DNA from: Clostridia bacterium
GTDB taxonomy: Bacteria; Bacillota; Clostridia; Oscillospirales; CAG-272
Length of the DNA stretch: 40,571 bases
Direction of reading: 5' to 3'
NCBI GenBank assembly: GCA_017621415.1
Contig: JAGATD010000005.1
Coordinates: 1-40,571, forward strand
Both the position numbers and the translations under genes were made by a program. The notes beneath the pieces were generated by a model that saw nothing but the letters and a program-made list of their open reading frames with translations, had not been told where the DNA came from and ran no database searches. Numbering within the stretch: position 1 is the stretch's first letter; every line of letters starts with the position of its first letter. This document shows, one piece after another, positions 7,318 through 15,718 of the stretch.

Positions 7318-8943
7318 CTATGCAGGCATATCCTCGAGAGAAACTGCAGATATTGTTGCTTCACCCCTGTCAGGTACAAGCTCAAACTGCAAGTATGTCT
7401 CTCCATTCTCTGTTTTGGGCGTTACGTACTGAACATCATCTCCCTGAACAACCTTTGCCGCCTGCCACTCACCGTAGTTTTTAAGCCTTATGGTAAGGGG
7501 CGCGTTGTAGATGTCATCGGGCAAGTCGTCGGTCAGGTTAATAACCACATTTTCGCCCGAGCGTCTGAATTCAAGTGTTGCGGCTTTTGCCTCGCGGGTA
7601 TAGAGAAGAGCGTCCTCAAAGTTCGCATTCCAGAGCTTACCCTGATCAACCAAACTGTTTATCTTGGAAAGGGCAAGGTCCATATCTGTGTTCATGAGGT
7701 AATACGATGGGTCCTTTTCGTTTAGAGCAGGGTCATCCGTAACCGCGTGCACGGAAATTACCTCCATAGTGCCTGTTTTTACGGCATTTGTAAGAATTGA
7801 ATCAAGATTGTTTTTAATCAAATTTGCTGAAAGAAATCTTGTGTTTATCCAACCCCAATCTATCTCACCGCTTAATTCGTTTGAGCCGCCGCCATAAAAC
7901 CTTGAGCCAATATAATTGTTGTTTATAAGCTCTCTTGCGGCAGGTGAATAAATAATCTGCTTAAGCTGGTACAAAGAGCCGTCTGTGTACTTGTTTTTCT
8001 CTGCCGAAAAGCCCGGTAAAGCAAATGTTAATACTCTTTGGCTCGGGAAGAGCTCACGCATTTTTTGCTGAGAGGTGACTACCTCGTAGTTTAGGCGGTC
8101 GGGATTGTCTTGTACGCCCCCATAAAATTCCTCGCCCCACCAGGTGTGAGTTGCCGAGTGATTAACTATTTTCCACCTACCGTTATTGATATATTCCGAG
8201 TACTGTGCGAGAGCAGCGGTATCTGTAATATTGTTACTGTAGACCTTGTTAAGTAAAAAGCCAACATCCGCAACAAGACCGTATTTTTCGAGCATAGCGT
8301 CAATGAGCGCCATGGTAGGAAGCCTTGCGTCATCGTGAATTATAGAAACAATTCCGGTTGCACCGCCCTTCGCAGGTGTTATTTCCGCTTCAAGTCCAAA
8401 CCAGGTTGCAACTACATTCATATCCTCGACAGTACCTTTTTTTATTTCGTTTGTTTTTTTACCATTTATCCTCCAGCCCAGGAATACATAGTCCTCGCGG
8501 ACAGGAGTGCCAAAAGAGATGGTATCCGATTCTACTGTGTAGCTTTCGGGCATACTGCCGCTGTAGCTTCCCCCACCAAGGTCATAGGTGATAGTATAAT
8601 CAATGATGCTCCAACCGGCAGTAAGAGTTATATCATCATTTACCGTATCATTTTCAAAGTCCCAGAGCTTACCATTGCAGTACCATCCCATAAATTCATA
8701 GCCCGATCTCAGCGTAGCGTATGGGGAATAGCATTTTTCTCCCGCCTTAACCGTCATAGGCGCAAGGGGTGTACCTCCCTGAGTGTCAAGAGTTATGGTG
8801 TATTCGCTTTTTTTAACAGGTTCGCCATCATTATCCTTTGAACCGTTTAACAAACTGTCACATGCACTAAAAACACAAAGGCAAAAGATAAGCGACAAGG
8901 TTATTGCTGTGATTTTTCTAACCATTGTTTGCATTTTCCTCAT
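7318..8943 (-). CDS. lipoprotein with InlB-type repeats and polysaccharide-deacetylase-like domain
   Basis: A 541-residue secreted lipoprotein. A lipobox (VFSAC, about residue 27) ends the signal peptide. Two InlB B-repeat/Flg_new-type modules follow (about 45-110 and 113-180; note YDLGGG, FLGW). A NodB-like domain comes next: IIHDDA in place of the usual TFDDG, and the metal pair NHSATH. The C-terminal 80 residues form a beta-rich module whose RL...WQ..KV.QG..V.YV pattern matches one in the upstream gene. Deacetylases of this fold remove N- or O-acetyl groups from cell-wall or capsule polymers; the altered DD motif leaves activity open. The start overlaps the preceding stop as ATGA, implying translational coupling; an ATG six codons later (8925) has a nearby AGGAAA and is an alternative. 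Confidence 0.85.
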   Translation of the reverse strand: MRKMQTMVRKITAITLSLIFCLCVFSACDSLLNGSKDNDGEPVKKSEYTITLDTQGGTPLAPMTVKAGEKCYSPYATLRSGYEFMGWYCNGKLWDFENDTVNDDITLTAGWSIIDYTITYDLGGGSYSGSMPESYTVESDTISFGTPVREDYVFLGWRINGKKTNEIKKGTVEDMNVVATWFGLEAEITPAKGGATGIVSIIHDDARLPTMALIDAMLEKYGLVADVGFLLNKVYSNNITDTAALAQYSEYINNGRWKIVNHSATHTWWGEEFYGGVQDNPDRLNYEVVTSQQKMRELFPSQRVLTFALPGFSAEKNKYTDGSLYQLKQIIYSPAARELINNNYIGSRFYGGGSNELSGEIDWGWINTRFLSANLIKNNLDSILTNAVKTGTMEVISVHAVTDDPALNEKDPSYYLMNTDMDLALSKINSLVDQGKLWNANFEDALLYTREAKAATLEFRRSGENVVINLTDDLPDDIYNAPLTIRLKNYGEWQAAKVVQGDDVQYVTPKTENGETYLQFELVPDRGEATISAVSLEDMPA

Positions 8944-10730
8944 TTTAGAGTGTAAGAAGTGTTTGCGGGGATTATGGTTTTCACATTGTTTATAGTAACA
9001 AAAACAGGAATATCGGAGGGGTTGACAATTGCATCCTCGGTTATCTGAAGCGCATTTACCGCATCCTCGTATTCAAAAATGTCACGGTTTGACGCATACC
9101 AGAAGTCCTCTGGGCGGTTGCCGTACTTAGACGCAAAGTTCTGAAGTACATACCACTTGCCCTCAAAGTCTGAGGCATGAACACCGAATGAGAAGAATTT
9201 TAGGTTGCCATCGTCGTCAAGGACATCATACATTTCCATAACCTCGTTTAAGCAGGACACATCTGCATTATATGTCCACTCAAACCGGTCCTCAGGAAGA
9301 GCAAAGTTTGTCTTATCCTTAAGATTCCCCGTATCTCTTGCGTAAAGATAGCCTGCATCCTTAAGATATTTTTTTACATATTCGTTAAGTTGTCCGTGAG
9401 GATAAGCAAATCCTACAACAGAGCCTTTGCCGAATACATTCTCGATTGCTTCTTTGGTTTTGTCTATATATTCGGTATAGGTTTCGTCTGTTGCTATGGG
9501 GTGCCAGTAGGGAGATTTTGTTGAGGGGCTGAAATGCTTGTAGTCTATGTAATAAAGTCCGGGGGTCTTGGTTATATACATATACCTTGTATCTGCGGTA
9601 GCCGAATTAAAAATCTCGTTCTTTATTTCTATCGTGGAGAAGTCAAAGCCGTCTCGCCAAGGGAGGCAATGAAGCTGATGGTGGTTTGCCACCTCGTAGC
9701 CCTTGTAGAGGGCAAGATACGCAGCCGCTGACTGAGCATTTGTGTTTATCAGGTTGAATGTTCCGATAATTCCCGCAGGACGGACTATATCTAAGAACTT
9801 TTTGTCCATTTTGATATTTCCGTCATCAATAGTAAAGGTTACAGCCTTTCTTACAAAGCCGGGATAGTAATTTTTATCTATCTTTGTTCCGTCTGAAAGA
9901 TATATTCCGTACTTGGTTTCAAGAACCGTATCACCTATCATAACCACAGGCGTAATAATCGCATCGTCTGAGTTTGGTGTCATTTTAATATCAAGCATTA
10001 ACTTGTCCCCCTCGGCATAGGTATCTACATATTCCACCTTGCCGCCCTGCTCAACCTTTACCGTTTGCCACGGCTTTGTAAAATCAAGCCTTACTGTCAT
10101 AGCATCGCTTGTGTCAGCGGTAAGTCTTACGGTTATATTTTTATCATTATCCCATGTGCGGGCAGCGGCTGTTTGCGAATCGGGAACCGTTGCATCAGGA
10201 CCGTAAAAATCAGCCACAAGCAGAATGTCGCCTGTACTGCCCTTAGGTATCTCGGTTACAAGCTTACCCTTATGATACCAGCCTGCAAAGCGGCAGTTTT
10301 CTCTTATTGGCGCTGATAAAACAATTGTTTCGGAATTAACAGTGTAGCTTGTGGGCATGTTTTCGGGAAGTGTTCCGCCGGAAAGGTCATACTCTATGTT
10401 GTAGCTCAGGTAGTCCCATTTCGCGACAAGCGTAATATCGGAAGTTACTTTGTCGGTATTAAAGTTCCAAGGGTTGCCTTTGTAATACCAGCCGGCAAAG
10501 GTTGCGCCGGAACGCAAAGGCGAGTATGGAATATCACAGGTCTTACCTGGCTTTACATTTGCGGATTTAACGCTTGTTCCGCCGTTTGAATCAAAGGTTA
10601 CTGTGTAGAACTCGGGTTGCGGTCCGTCGTTCTCTGAATTGCCGTAACCAAAAAGAGAGAGAATACTGTCACAGCTGCAAAGTATTCCCATACAAAGCGC
10701 GCAGACCAAAAAAAGCAATATTTTTTTCAT
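8940..10730 (-). CDS. lipoprotein with InlB-type repeats and polysaccharide deacetylase (NodB) domain
   Basis: A 596-residue lipoprotein with lipobox ILCSC (cysteine about residue 20). Two InlB B-repeat-like modules span about 40-105 and 108-175 (FDSNGGT, FAGWYYKG, YDLSGG, FAGWYHKG). A beta module follows at about 195-265, then a NodB domain with TFTIDDG (residues near 300) and NHHQLH as metal-binding motifs and a conserved FAYPHG. A tail of about 100 residues closes the protein. It is probably anchored on the outer membrane face and deacetylates an extracellular glycan; the substrate is unknown. GGAGGGG precedes the ATG. It is first in a two-gene operon, overlapping the next gene by 4 nt. 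The beta module is before the catalytic domain here but at the C-terminus in the partner. Confidence 0.9.
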   Translation of the reverse strand: MKKILLFLVCALCMGILCSCDSILSLFGYGNSENDGPQPEFYTVTFDSNGGTSVKSANVKPGKTCDIPYSPLRSGATFAGWYYKGNPWNFNTDKVTSDITLVAKWDYLSYNIEYDLSGGTLPENMPTSYTVNSETIVLSAPIRENCRFAGWYHKGKLVTEIPKGSTGDILLVADFYGPDATVPDSQTAAARTWDNDKNITVRLTADTSDAMTVRLDFTKPWQTVKVEQGGKVEYVDTYAEGDKLMLDIKMTPNSDDAIITPVVMIGDTVLETKYGIYLSDGTKIDKNYYPGFVRKAVTFTIDDGNIKMDKKFLDIVRPAGIIGTFNLINTNAQSAAAYLALYKGYEVANHHQLHCLPWRDGFDFSTIEIKNEIFNSATADTRYMYITKTPGLYYIDYKHFSPSTKSPYWHPIATDETYTEYIDKTKEAIENVFGKGSVVGFAYPHGQLNEYVKKYLKDAGYLYARDTGNLKDKTNFALPEDRFEWTYNADVSCLNEVMEMYDVLDDDGNLKFFSFGVHASDFEGKWYVLQNFASKYGNRPEDFWYASNRDIFEYEDAVNALQITEDAIVNPSDIPVFVTINNVKTIIPANTSYTLK

Positions 10731-10762
10731 AGACCCCTCCGTTTTTGTTTTAACTTGCTTCT

Positions 10763-10791
10763 ATTCTAACATACAACTCTTAACTTGTAAA
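10763..10791 (-). promoter_or_regulatory. promoter of the deacetylase-lipoprotein operon
   Basis: On the minus strand TTTACA (10786-10791), 17 nt and TAGAAT (10763-10768) lie 33 nt before the start codon. The match is fair rather than full consensus. Confidence 0.6.
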
Positions 10792-10864
10792 TGGACATTT
10801 TAACTTTCTTTATATGTAAAATTGCACTTTTCAACTTATTTATTATCAATGTGCGGTATTAAAA

Positions 10865-10892
10865 AGCCGTCTCGAATGTTATCAAGACGGCT
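10865..10892 (-). terminator. terminator of the SleB-like gene
   Basis: AGCCGTCT (10865-10872) pairs with AGACGGCT (10885-10892), 12-nt loop, with a T5 run on the minus strand. Confidence 0.92.
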
Positions 10893-10898
10893 AAAGAA

Positions 10899-11840
10899 TT
10901 ATTTATAAAAATCGTGACTGCCTATTGTGAATAGATACTGTCTGTTTTTAGGAATCCATGAAGATGTAGAGTGGCTGGGCTCTAAGAAAAAGAGCACGTC
11001 GGGGGATATCATATATCCGTCAAGGCAAATTTTTGCCGCAAGGATAGAATTGAAATCGGGCGTGTTATATATACTTCCGTCAAGGATAGGACTAAACTGC
11101 ACACCGTACTTCCTGTCAAAAATTACACCATATATCGTATTCGGGTACGCAGAGGATTTTACACGGTTAAGCACAACGTCGCCTACCGCAATTTTGCCAA
11201 ATAGAGGCTCTCCGCGGCTCTCTGCGTGGATTATTCTGGCAAGCCAGAACACCTCGTCTTCTCTGTAAAACTTTGATGCGTGAAGCAGGGGCGAATATTT
11301 TCCGCTTATACTTACTTCACTGCCCTTTGCCGAAAGAGTCATTCCCACGGCTTTTGCAAAAATCTCTGCCGGGATATACATTCTGCCGTCATTCATTATA
11401 ACAGCCGGACTTTCTGAAAACAGGGCTCTGTCATTTGCATATACCGTATAGCACCCATCACCCGCGTTTATACTGAGCCCGGAGGCTTTCATTGCCGAGC
11501 TTCTGTCAGAGCTGTTATAACTATACGATGCGCCTATTGCAGATGCGGCAGCCCTAAATGGAATGTATGCCTTGCCGTTAATTTCAAGCCCCTTGACAGA
11601 CAGGCCAAGACCTCCGATTTTGACCGAAAGTCTGTTATAGCTCCACACATTTTTTGTGGGTATACCTTTAAGCGAGAGGTATTTTCTTGAAAAACTGCGC
11701 TCACTCTCCTCTCTGTCAAAATATGTACTTACAAAATCTGCTTCGGCGCGGTTATATACTGCCGCAGAGGTTGGTAGTGCGGTAGCGCTCGCTGCTACCA
11801 GTGCGGCAAGAGCTATTGCCGCTATTTTTTCTTTTTTCAT
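10899..11840 (-). CDS. secreted SleB-type cell wall hydrolase with copper-amine-oxidase-like N-domain
   Basis: A 313-residue exported protein. Residues 1-27 are a signal peptide cleaved near TSAAV. Residues about 70-185 form a copper amine oxidase N-terminal-like domain (GLEINGKAYIPFRAAASAIGA, MYIPAEIFAKAVG), a repeat module common in Clostridia surface proteins. Residues about 200-313 are a SleB/Hydrolase_2 domain: LARIIHAESRGEPLFGKIAVGDVVLNRV, including the likely catalytic Glu. SleB proteins are lytic transglycosylases that digest spore cortex at germination; clostridial relatives also act on vegetative wall. AAAGGAAAAG precedes the ATG and a sigma-A promoter lies upstream. Vegetative versus spore role is uncertain because no sigma-G promoter is evident. 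Confidence 0.92.
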   Translation of the reverse strand: MKKEKIAAIALAALVAASATALPTSAAVYNRAEADFVSTYFDREESERSFSRKYLSLKGIPTKNVWSYNRLSVKIGGLGLSVKGLEINGKAYIPFRAAASAIGASYSYNSSDRSSAMKASGLSINAGDGCYTVYANDRALFSESPAVIMNDGRMYIPAEIFAKAVGMTLSAKGSEVSISGKYSPLLHASKFYREDEVFWLARIIHAESRGEPLFGKIAVGDVVLNRVKSSAYPNTIYGVIFDRKYGVQFSPILDGSIYNTPDFNSILAAKICLDGYMISPDVLFFLEPSHSTSSWIPKNRQYLFTIGSHDFYK

Positions 11841-11871
11841 ATTCTTTTCCTTTCTTTTTTAATGCCTATAA

Positions 11872-11900
11872 ATTATACCATAAATCCTGCCCCGCTTCAA
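11872..11900 (-). promoter_or_regulatory. sigma-A promoter of the SleB-like gene
   Basis: On the minus strand TTGAAG (11895-11900), 17 nt and TATAAT (11872-11877), 32 nt before the start codon. Confidence 0.75.
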
Positions 11901-11934
11901 TGCAAACAGTTTTCCTAAAAACCCTATATATACC

Positions 11935-11962
11935 AAAAAGCGCCCTGTTTAGGACGCTTTTT
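11935..11962 (-). terminator. terminator of the 11983 gene
   Basis: AAAAAGCG (11935-11942) pairs with CGCTTTTT (11955-11962), and the stem extends inward with CCT/AGG past one mismatch. It ends transcripts of the minus-strand gene at 11983; A/T runs on both sides would let it work in both directions. Confidence 0.88.
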
Positions 11963-11982
11963 ATCTGTTTTTTACTATTATT

Positions 11983-12519
11983 CTAAATATTTCCGAGAGG
12001 CGCACTACCAAAGGATTCAAGCATTGTTTTCATATTTCCCTGAAAGGACAGCTTCATTCCGGGGAGCGCCTTTAGGTCATTTGAAAAATATTTTCTGCTT
12101 TTCTTCTTCAGTCTTACTGCCCCTGCCCTCTCAAGCACCTCTGCTACAAACTGGCTGCAAAAATATTTTAGCGGGCTTGGCTTATACGGTATTCCAACAA
12201 GACTAAGCACCATACCGAGTCTTGAATATCCGAGATATGGCTTATATTTTACAAAATACGAAATAAGCTCCTTTATTCTTAAATACACCTTTTCCGATAC
12301 CTCAAGTGTATAAAGCTGACAGGAGTATGGGGCTCGCCCCGGCTTTATATATCTTGAAATTTTTTCCACAATAAAGCCCCTTGTTACAAAGCTGTAAAAT
12401 GTGTTAATATCATCGTCAAAGCCCACTGAGGCATGGGGATAGCGGCAGCCTGTAAGAGCTGCTATCACCTTTGAACCCGTATCAAGAAAATTGGATAATA
12501 AAATGTGTATTTTAGGCAA
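11983..12519 (-). CDS. permuted papain-like (YiiX/NlpC-P60-type) hypothetical protein
   Basis: A protein of 178 residues if started at the TTG at 12519, which has GAGG 8 nt upstream and gives the family-like N-terminus MPKIHILLSNFLDTGSKVI. An in-frame ATG at 12630 lies inside the preceding gene and would add 37 atypical residues. A conserved His is in YPHASVGFDDD (about residue 30) and the presumed nucleophile Cys is in YFCSQFVAEVLERAG (about residue 130). This His-before-Cys order is that of permuted papain-fold amidases (YiiX type), which act on peptide or amide bonds. No signal peptide is visible. It is about 70 nt downstream of the small membrane protein gene at 12593, perhaps in the same transcript. 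Function unknown. Confidence 0.75.
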   Translation of the reverse strand: MPKIHILLSNFLDTGSKVIAALTGCRYPHASVGFDDDINTFYSFVTRGFIVEKISRYIKPGRAPYSCQLYTLEVSEKVYLRIKELISYFVKYKPYLGYSRLGMVLSLVGIPYKPSPLKYFCSQFVAEVLERAGAVRLKKKSRKYFSNDLKALPGMKLSFQGNMKTMLESFGSAPLGNI

Positions 12520-12592
12520 TACAAAAACCTCACACTTGTTTTTACTATCTTTACCTCTGATTAATATTTTTATACTCTTAACATTCGCTGTT

Positions 12593-12946
12593 TTACTTAG
12601 TGTTTTCGAGTATTTCCTCGGAAAGCTCAAAAATCATTTTAGAGTACTTGGATTTTCTTGAGTTAAGAATTGCCTTGTATATAGTGTAGTTCACCGAAAC
12701 CATAATTATTCCAACTATGCCTACAGCAATACCAAAAATCATATACCCCTCTACAACCTCAGGCATGGCAAGGCACATACCAACACCTAAAATCAGAGCT
12801 CCAAGCACACCGAAAATGTATGCAAATATATTTGCAGGTCTGCTTACCGCCTTGTGAAGAGCTTTCAGCTCATCGAGCTTTGTTAGGTTGCGCTCGGTAT
12901 ACTGCGCCCTTATGCTTTCTACTATTTGTTTTTCTGACTGACTCAT
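12593..12946 (-). CDS. small two-TM membrane protein
   Basis: A 117-residue protein with a charged N-terminus (about 1-35), two hydrophobic segments (about 38-60 and 65-90) and a basic C-terminal helix. It is homologous to the protein at 16747-17145: both share the order ESI.RQYT..., then LIxGxGM.L.ME/PE, then GIA...GII..., then YxxYK...N. Such proteins are widespread in Clostridia and are sometimes annotated as dihydropteridine reductase without basis. AAGGAGA precedes the ATG. A minus-strand TATAAT (12979-12984) is the likely -10, although no -35 stands at the right distance. It lies next to the ABC transporter cassette and shares an upstream direct-repeat motif with it. Function unknown. 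Confidence 0.8.
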   Translation of the reverse strand: MSQSEKQIVESIRAQYTERNLTKLDELKALHKAVSRPANIFAYIFGVLGALILGVGMCLAMPEVVEGYMIFGIAVGIVGIIMVSVNYTIYKAILNSRKSKYSKMIFELSEEILENTK

Positions 12947-13037
12947 TTTTATGTCTCCTTTTGTTTTTTTACGAATTAATTATACAACTTTACTGTTTCT
13001 CAAACGTCAAGCGAGAGTAAATGTGTTGTTTTACTTT

Positions 13038-13054
13038 TGTTAAGATTTTGTAAA
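13038..13054 (-). promoter_or_regulatory. putative response-regulator box upstream of 12593-12946
   Basis: On the minus strand the site reads TTTACA, five bases, TTAACA: an 11-bp-period direct repeat like the boxes bound by OmpR/PhoP-family regulators. A near-identical sequence precedes the ABC transporter operon (16690-16706) and a weaker one precedes the response regulator gene (19823-19840). It lies 54 bp upstream of the -10 candidate and abuts the T tract of the terminator at 13061-13088. Binding is inference. Confidence 0.4.
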
Positions 13055-13060
13055 AGAAAA

Positions 13061-13088
13061 AGGGGCTCCCAAAAGCTTGAAAGTCCCT
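13061..13088 (-). terminator. terminator of the ABC transporter operon
   Basis: AGGGGCT (13061-13067) pairs, with one mismatch, with AGTCCCT (13082-13088). The loop itself contains AAGCTT. A T-rich tail follows on the minus strand. Confidence 0.8.
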
Positions 13089-13104
13089 GATAATATACCA
13101 AAAG

Positions 13105-13959
13105 TCACACAAGACTGGTCTTTCTCAGTATAGCGCGGCTTCCGATACCTAGACCAAAGCCGAACATTGCTCCGCCCGCTATGCAAAGAACAACATTTAT
13201 TATGGTTGAGCTAAGGGGTGTTATCATCGAAACCATCATAAACAGCAGCATTCCCGCTCCAAGCGAGCCGCAAAGAGAAAGCCAAGCCATCTGCTTTGCC
13301 GCCACACTGACAATTACATCAATAGACACAAAAACAAGCATAAGAAATATCTTAGCCACCATGCACATAACCACATTCAGTATTGAAAGCGAGCCAAGGT
13401 CAAATGAAAGAGAGGATATAGCGCCACCAAGCATCGCACCGATAAAATATGCCAAAAGCATAAAAGTGCCTGCCAAAAAGCCTGCCAGAGTTTTTGATAT
13501 AACGTATTCGCCTCTGTCCGCCCTTACGGTAAAGAGATTTTTTGAATACCCGCTTCTGAAATCTTCTGAGATGAATAAGCAAATAAAAACGGCAACAAGC
13601 ATAAACATCATATTTATGTTACACATGCTCATAACATCCATGCCGCCCATAGCTCCCATGGCGCCTGCACCGTCACTCGGTGCTTCACTTGACTCATCGC
13701 CTTCTGTTGGCAAAGTGCCTATAGACTGCCAGGCATTGTCGGGTCCCTCCATGACCGTTTCTACACCGGTCTGAGGGTCCTTTGAAACAGTGCCATCCAT
13801 CATTGTCATCATAACGGTGATAAGAACAGGTATCAAAAGAGCTGTGGCAATAAGAATATAAAACAACTTGGATTTAAACATTCTGCTAAGGTCGACACGA
13901 ATCATGCTTTTAAGCCTTTTTCCAAAGCTGTTTTTTTCAAAGCTTACTGTATTTTCCAC
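13105..13959 (-). CDS. ABC-2 type transporter permease (second pair)
   Basis: A 284-residue membrane protein with about six TM segments (near 33-52, 115-135, 162-185, 192-215, 222-245, 252-272) and a large outside loop after TM1. The loop is acidic and then rich in Gly and Met (GAGAMGAMGGMDVMSM). The motif SEDFRSGYSKNLF is typical of BcrB-like ABC-2 permeases. The start codon is GTG at 13959 with GGAGGG 8 nt upstream, 1 nt past the stop of its ATPase at 13961; the two would be coupled. It forms the export channel of the second ATPase/permease pair and is a paralogue of 14873-15718. Substrate unknown; peptide-antibiotic efflux or immunity is the usual role. Confidence 0.87.
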   Translation of the reverse strand: MENTVSFEKNSFGKRLKSMIRVDLSRMFKSKLFYILIATALLIPVLITVMMTMMDGTVSKDPQTGVETVMEGPDNAWQSIGTLPTEGDESSEAPSDGAGAMGAMGGMDVMSMCNINMMFMLVAVFICLFISEDFRSGYSKNLFTVRADRGEYVISKTLAGFLAGTFMLLAYFIGAMLGGAISSLSFDLGSLSILNVVMCMVAKIFLMLVFVSIDVIVSVAAKQMAWLSLCGSLGAGMLLFMMVSMITPLSSTIINVVLCIAGGAMFGFGLGIGSRAILRKTSLV

Positions 13960-13960
13960 C

Positions 13961-14860
13961 TCATTTGCCCTCCTTCATTAAGTCTATATAATATTCCTCA
14001 AGACCTATCTTATCTGTCATAATTTCGGTTACGCATATTCCCATGTCATAAAGGTAGCTGACTATCTCCTCGGGAGATACGCTGTCATATACACGGATAT
14101 ATTCCTCCTCGTCAACCTCTACACGCAGATATTTAATCAAAAGTAGCTCCTTTGCTCTCTTTATATCCGCAGTCTTAAGAGCAACATAGGTGCGACAGTC
14201 GGCATCAAGCTCCTCTGCCGTCATTTCCCTAATCATTCTTCCGTGACGGATAATTCCGTAATGAGTCGCCACCTTTTGCAGCTCGCCTAAAAGATGAGAC
14301 GATACAAGTATTGTGCGCTTTTTATCCTTTACAATGTCTAGGAACACCTCACGCATAATTCTCATTCCGTCGGCATCAAGACCGTTTAAAGGCTCATCAA
14401 GCACAAGAAGCGTGGGGTCGCCAAGCAGAGCCATAGCAATTCCAACCCTCTGCTTCATACCGAGTGAGCAGTTTTTATATTTGTTTCCGGCAGCGCCCTC
14501 CATTCTGACAAGCTTAAGTGTATTTATTACCGCACTTTCCGCATCGGGAATATCAAGGTTCTTTGCCTCAAGCATCATATTGTCAAAAACCGTAAGTCCG
14601 GGAAAGCAGCCGGGAGCCTCTATCAGCACTCCGACAGATGCTCTCACGTCTCTGTCTCTGTTGTCCCTACCATAGAGGGTAATACTTCCGCCACTTTTCG
14701 GAATAAGTCCGCATATCATCTTTTCGGTGGTGGATTTTCCTGAGCCGTTCTCTCCGATAAAGCCGTATATAGAGCCCATAGGCACCGTCATATCGAGACC
14801 TGCCACCGCCTGCTTTTCGCCAAAGTTCTTTGTAAGATTTTTTATTTCAATAGCGTTCAT
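13961..14860 (-). CDS. ABC transporter ATP-binding protein, BcrA/lantibiotic-immunity type (second pair)
   Basis: A 299-residue ABC ATPase. Walker A is GENGSGKST, the signature is CSLGMKQRVGIA, and Walker B is LLVLDEPLNG. The Gly-Met-Lys form of the signature is characteristic of the BcrA/lantibiotic-immunity subfamily. Residues about 225-299 form a C-terminal extension ending IGLEEYYIDLM. It is about half identical by eye to the ATPase at 15719-16621, so the pair looks duplicated. It energises the permease encoded 1 nt downstream. The N-terminal NAIEIKNLTKNFG block is also shared between the two ATPases. Confidence 0.93.
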   Translation of the reverse strand: MNAIEIKNLTKNFGEKQAVAGLDMTVPMGSIYGFIGENGSGKSTTEKMICGLIPKSGGSITLYGRDNRDRDVRASVGVLIEAPGCFPGLTVFDNMMLEAKNLDIPDAESAVINTLKLVRMEGAAGNKYKNCSLGMKQRVGIAMALLGDPTLLVLDEPLNGLDADGMRIMREVFLDIVKDKKRTILVSSHLLGELQKVATHYGIIRHGRMIREMTAEELDADCRTYVALKTADIKRAKELLLIKYLRVEVDEEEYIRVYDSVSPEEIVSYLYDMGICVTEIMTDKIGLEEYYIDLMKEGK

Positions 14861-14872
14861 TATTTTCCCTCC

Positions 14873-15718
14873 TTAATAAACATCGCTCTTTGAGAGAATA
14901 TGAGTACCGAGGACATTGTAAAATACAGCCCACAAAACCGATACTAAGATGCAAATAAATAACGACCAGATATCGCTTGAAAGACAAGCATTGACAGAAG
15001 CGCCATAAAGGAATATGTTAAGGAAAGATGTAGGAAGCGAAAGATTTTCAACTATGGCTGCCGCACCTATAATAAGAATTCCCGTACCGAAGAAGAACGA
15101 TGAGGCGATAGAAAGTCCAAAATATCTTCTGAAAATTATATTGAGGAATGTATAAAGGCTAGCCCAGCCAAGGCTCATAAAAATCTTGCCCAATATAGCA
15201 ATAATAAGCGAAAGAGCATTCACATCTGTCTCATACCCGACAAGAAGCCCTGCCACAGTACCTCCGATAAGATAGCTTATGCACATACAAGCCATTGCGA
15301 ATGCAGATACAAGGCTTTTTGACATCATGTAGTCCTGCTTTTTCGGGTGAGTGGTAAAGAGCTGCTTTACATATCCCGACTTATAGTCGTGGCCGATAAA
15401 AATGGAAACCATTATTCCGCCAAAAATAAATACCATATTCATATTTGCATAATCGGCAATAGTATTTATAACATAAAGCGACTCGTCTGCGGCAATTATC
15501 TGCCACACGTTGGAATAGAGAGGCTCCATAGTGTTGCCGTTTTGGTCAGGCATCATTGTCATTGCCGATACCATAGCGGGGATTATAGCTGAGATAGCCA
15601 GGAAGATATAAAAAACAGGAGTGTGAAAAAGGCGGTAAAAATCAACGCCCAGCATTCCGCGAAGTCTTTCGGTAAAACTGGGAGAGGTGAATTTAAGCTC
15701 CTTTGCAGTGCTGTTCAT
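14873..15718 (-). CDS. ABC-2 type transporter permease (first pair)
   Basis: A 281-residue membrane protein with about six TM segments. It shares SFTERLRGMLGVDFYRLF, then GHDYKSGYVKQLF, with the permease at 13105, though its first outside loop is shorter and lacks the Met-rich stretch. GGAGGAT precedes the ATG, and its start directly abuts the stop of the first ATPase (TAAATG). The membrane half of the first exporter. Substrate cannot be inferred. Confidence 0.87.
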   Translation of the reverse strand: MNSTAKELKFTSPSFTERLRGMLGVDFYRLFHTPVFYIFLAISAIIPAMVSAMTMMPDQNGNTMEPLYSNVWQIIAADESLYVINTIADYANMNMVFIFGGIMVSIFIGHDYKSGYVKQLFTTHPKKQDYMMSKSLVSAFAMACMCISYLIGGTVAGLLVGYETDVNALSLIIAILGKIFMSLGWASLYTFLNIIFRRYFGLSIASSFFFGTGILIIGAAAIVENLSLPTSFLNIFLYGASVNACLSSDIWSLFICILVSVLWAVFYNVLGTHILSKSDVY

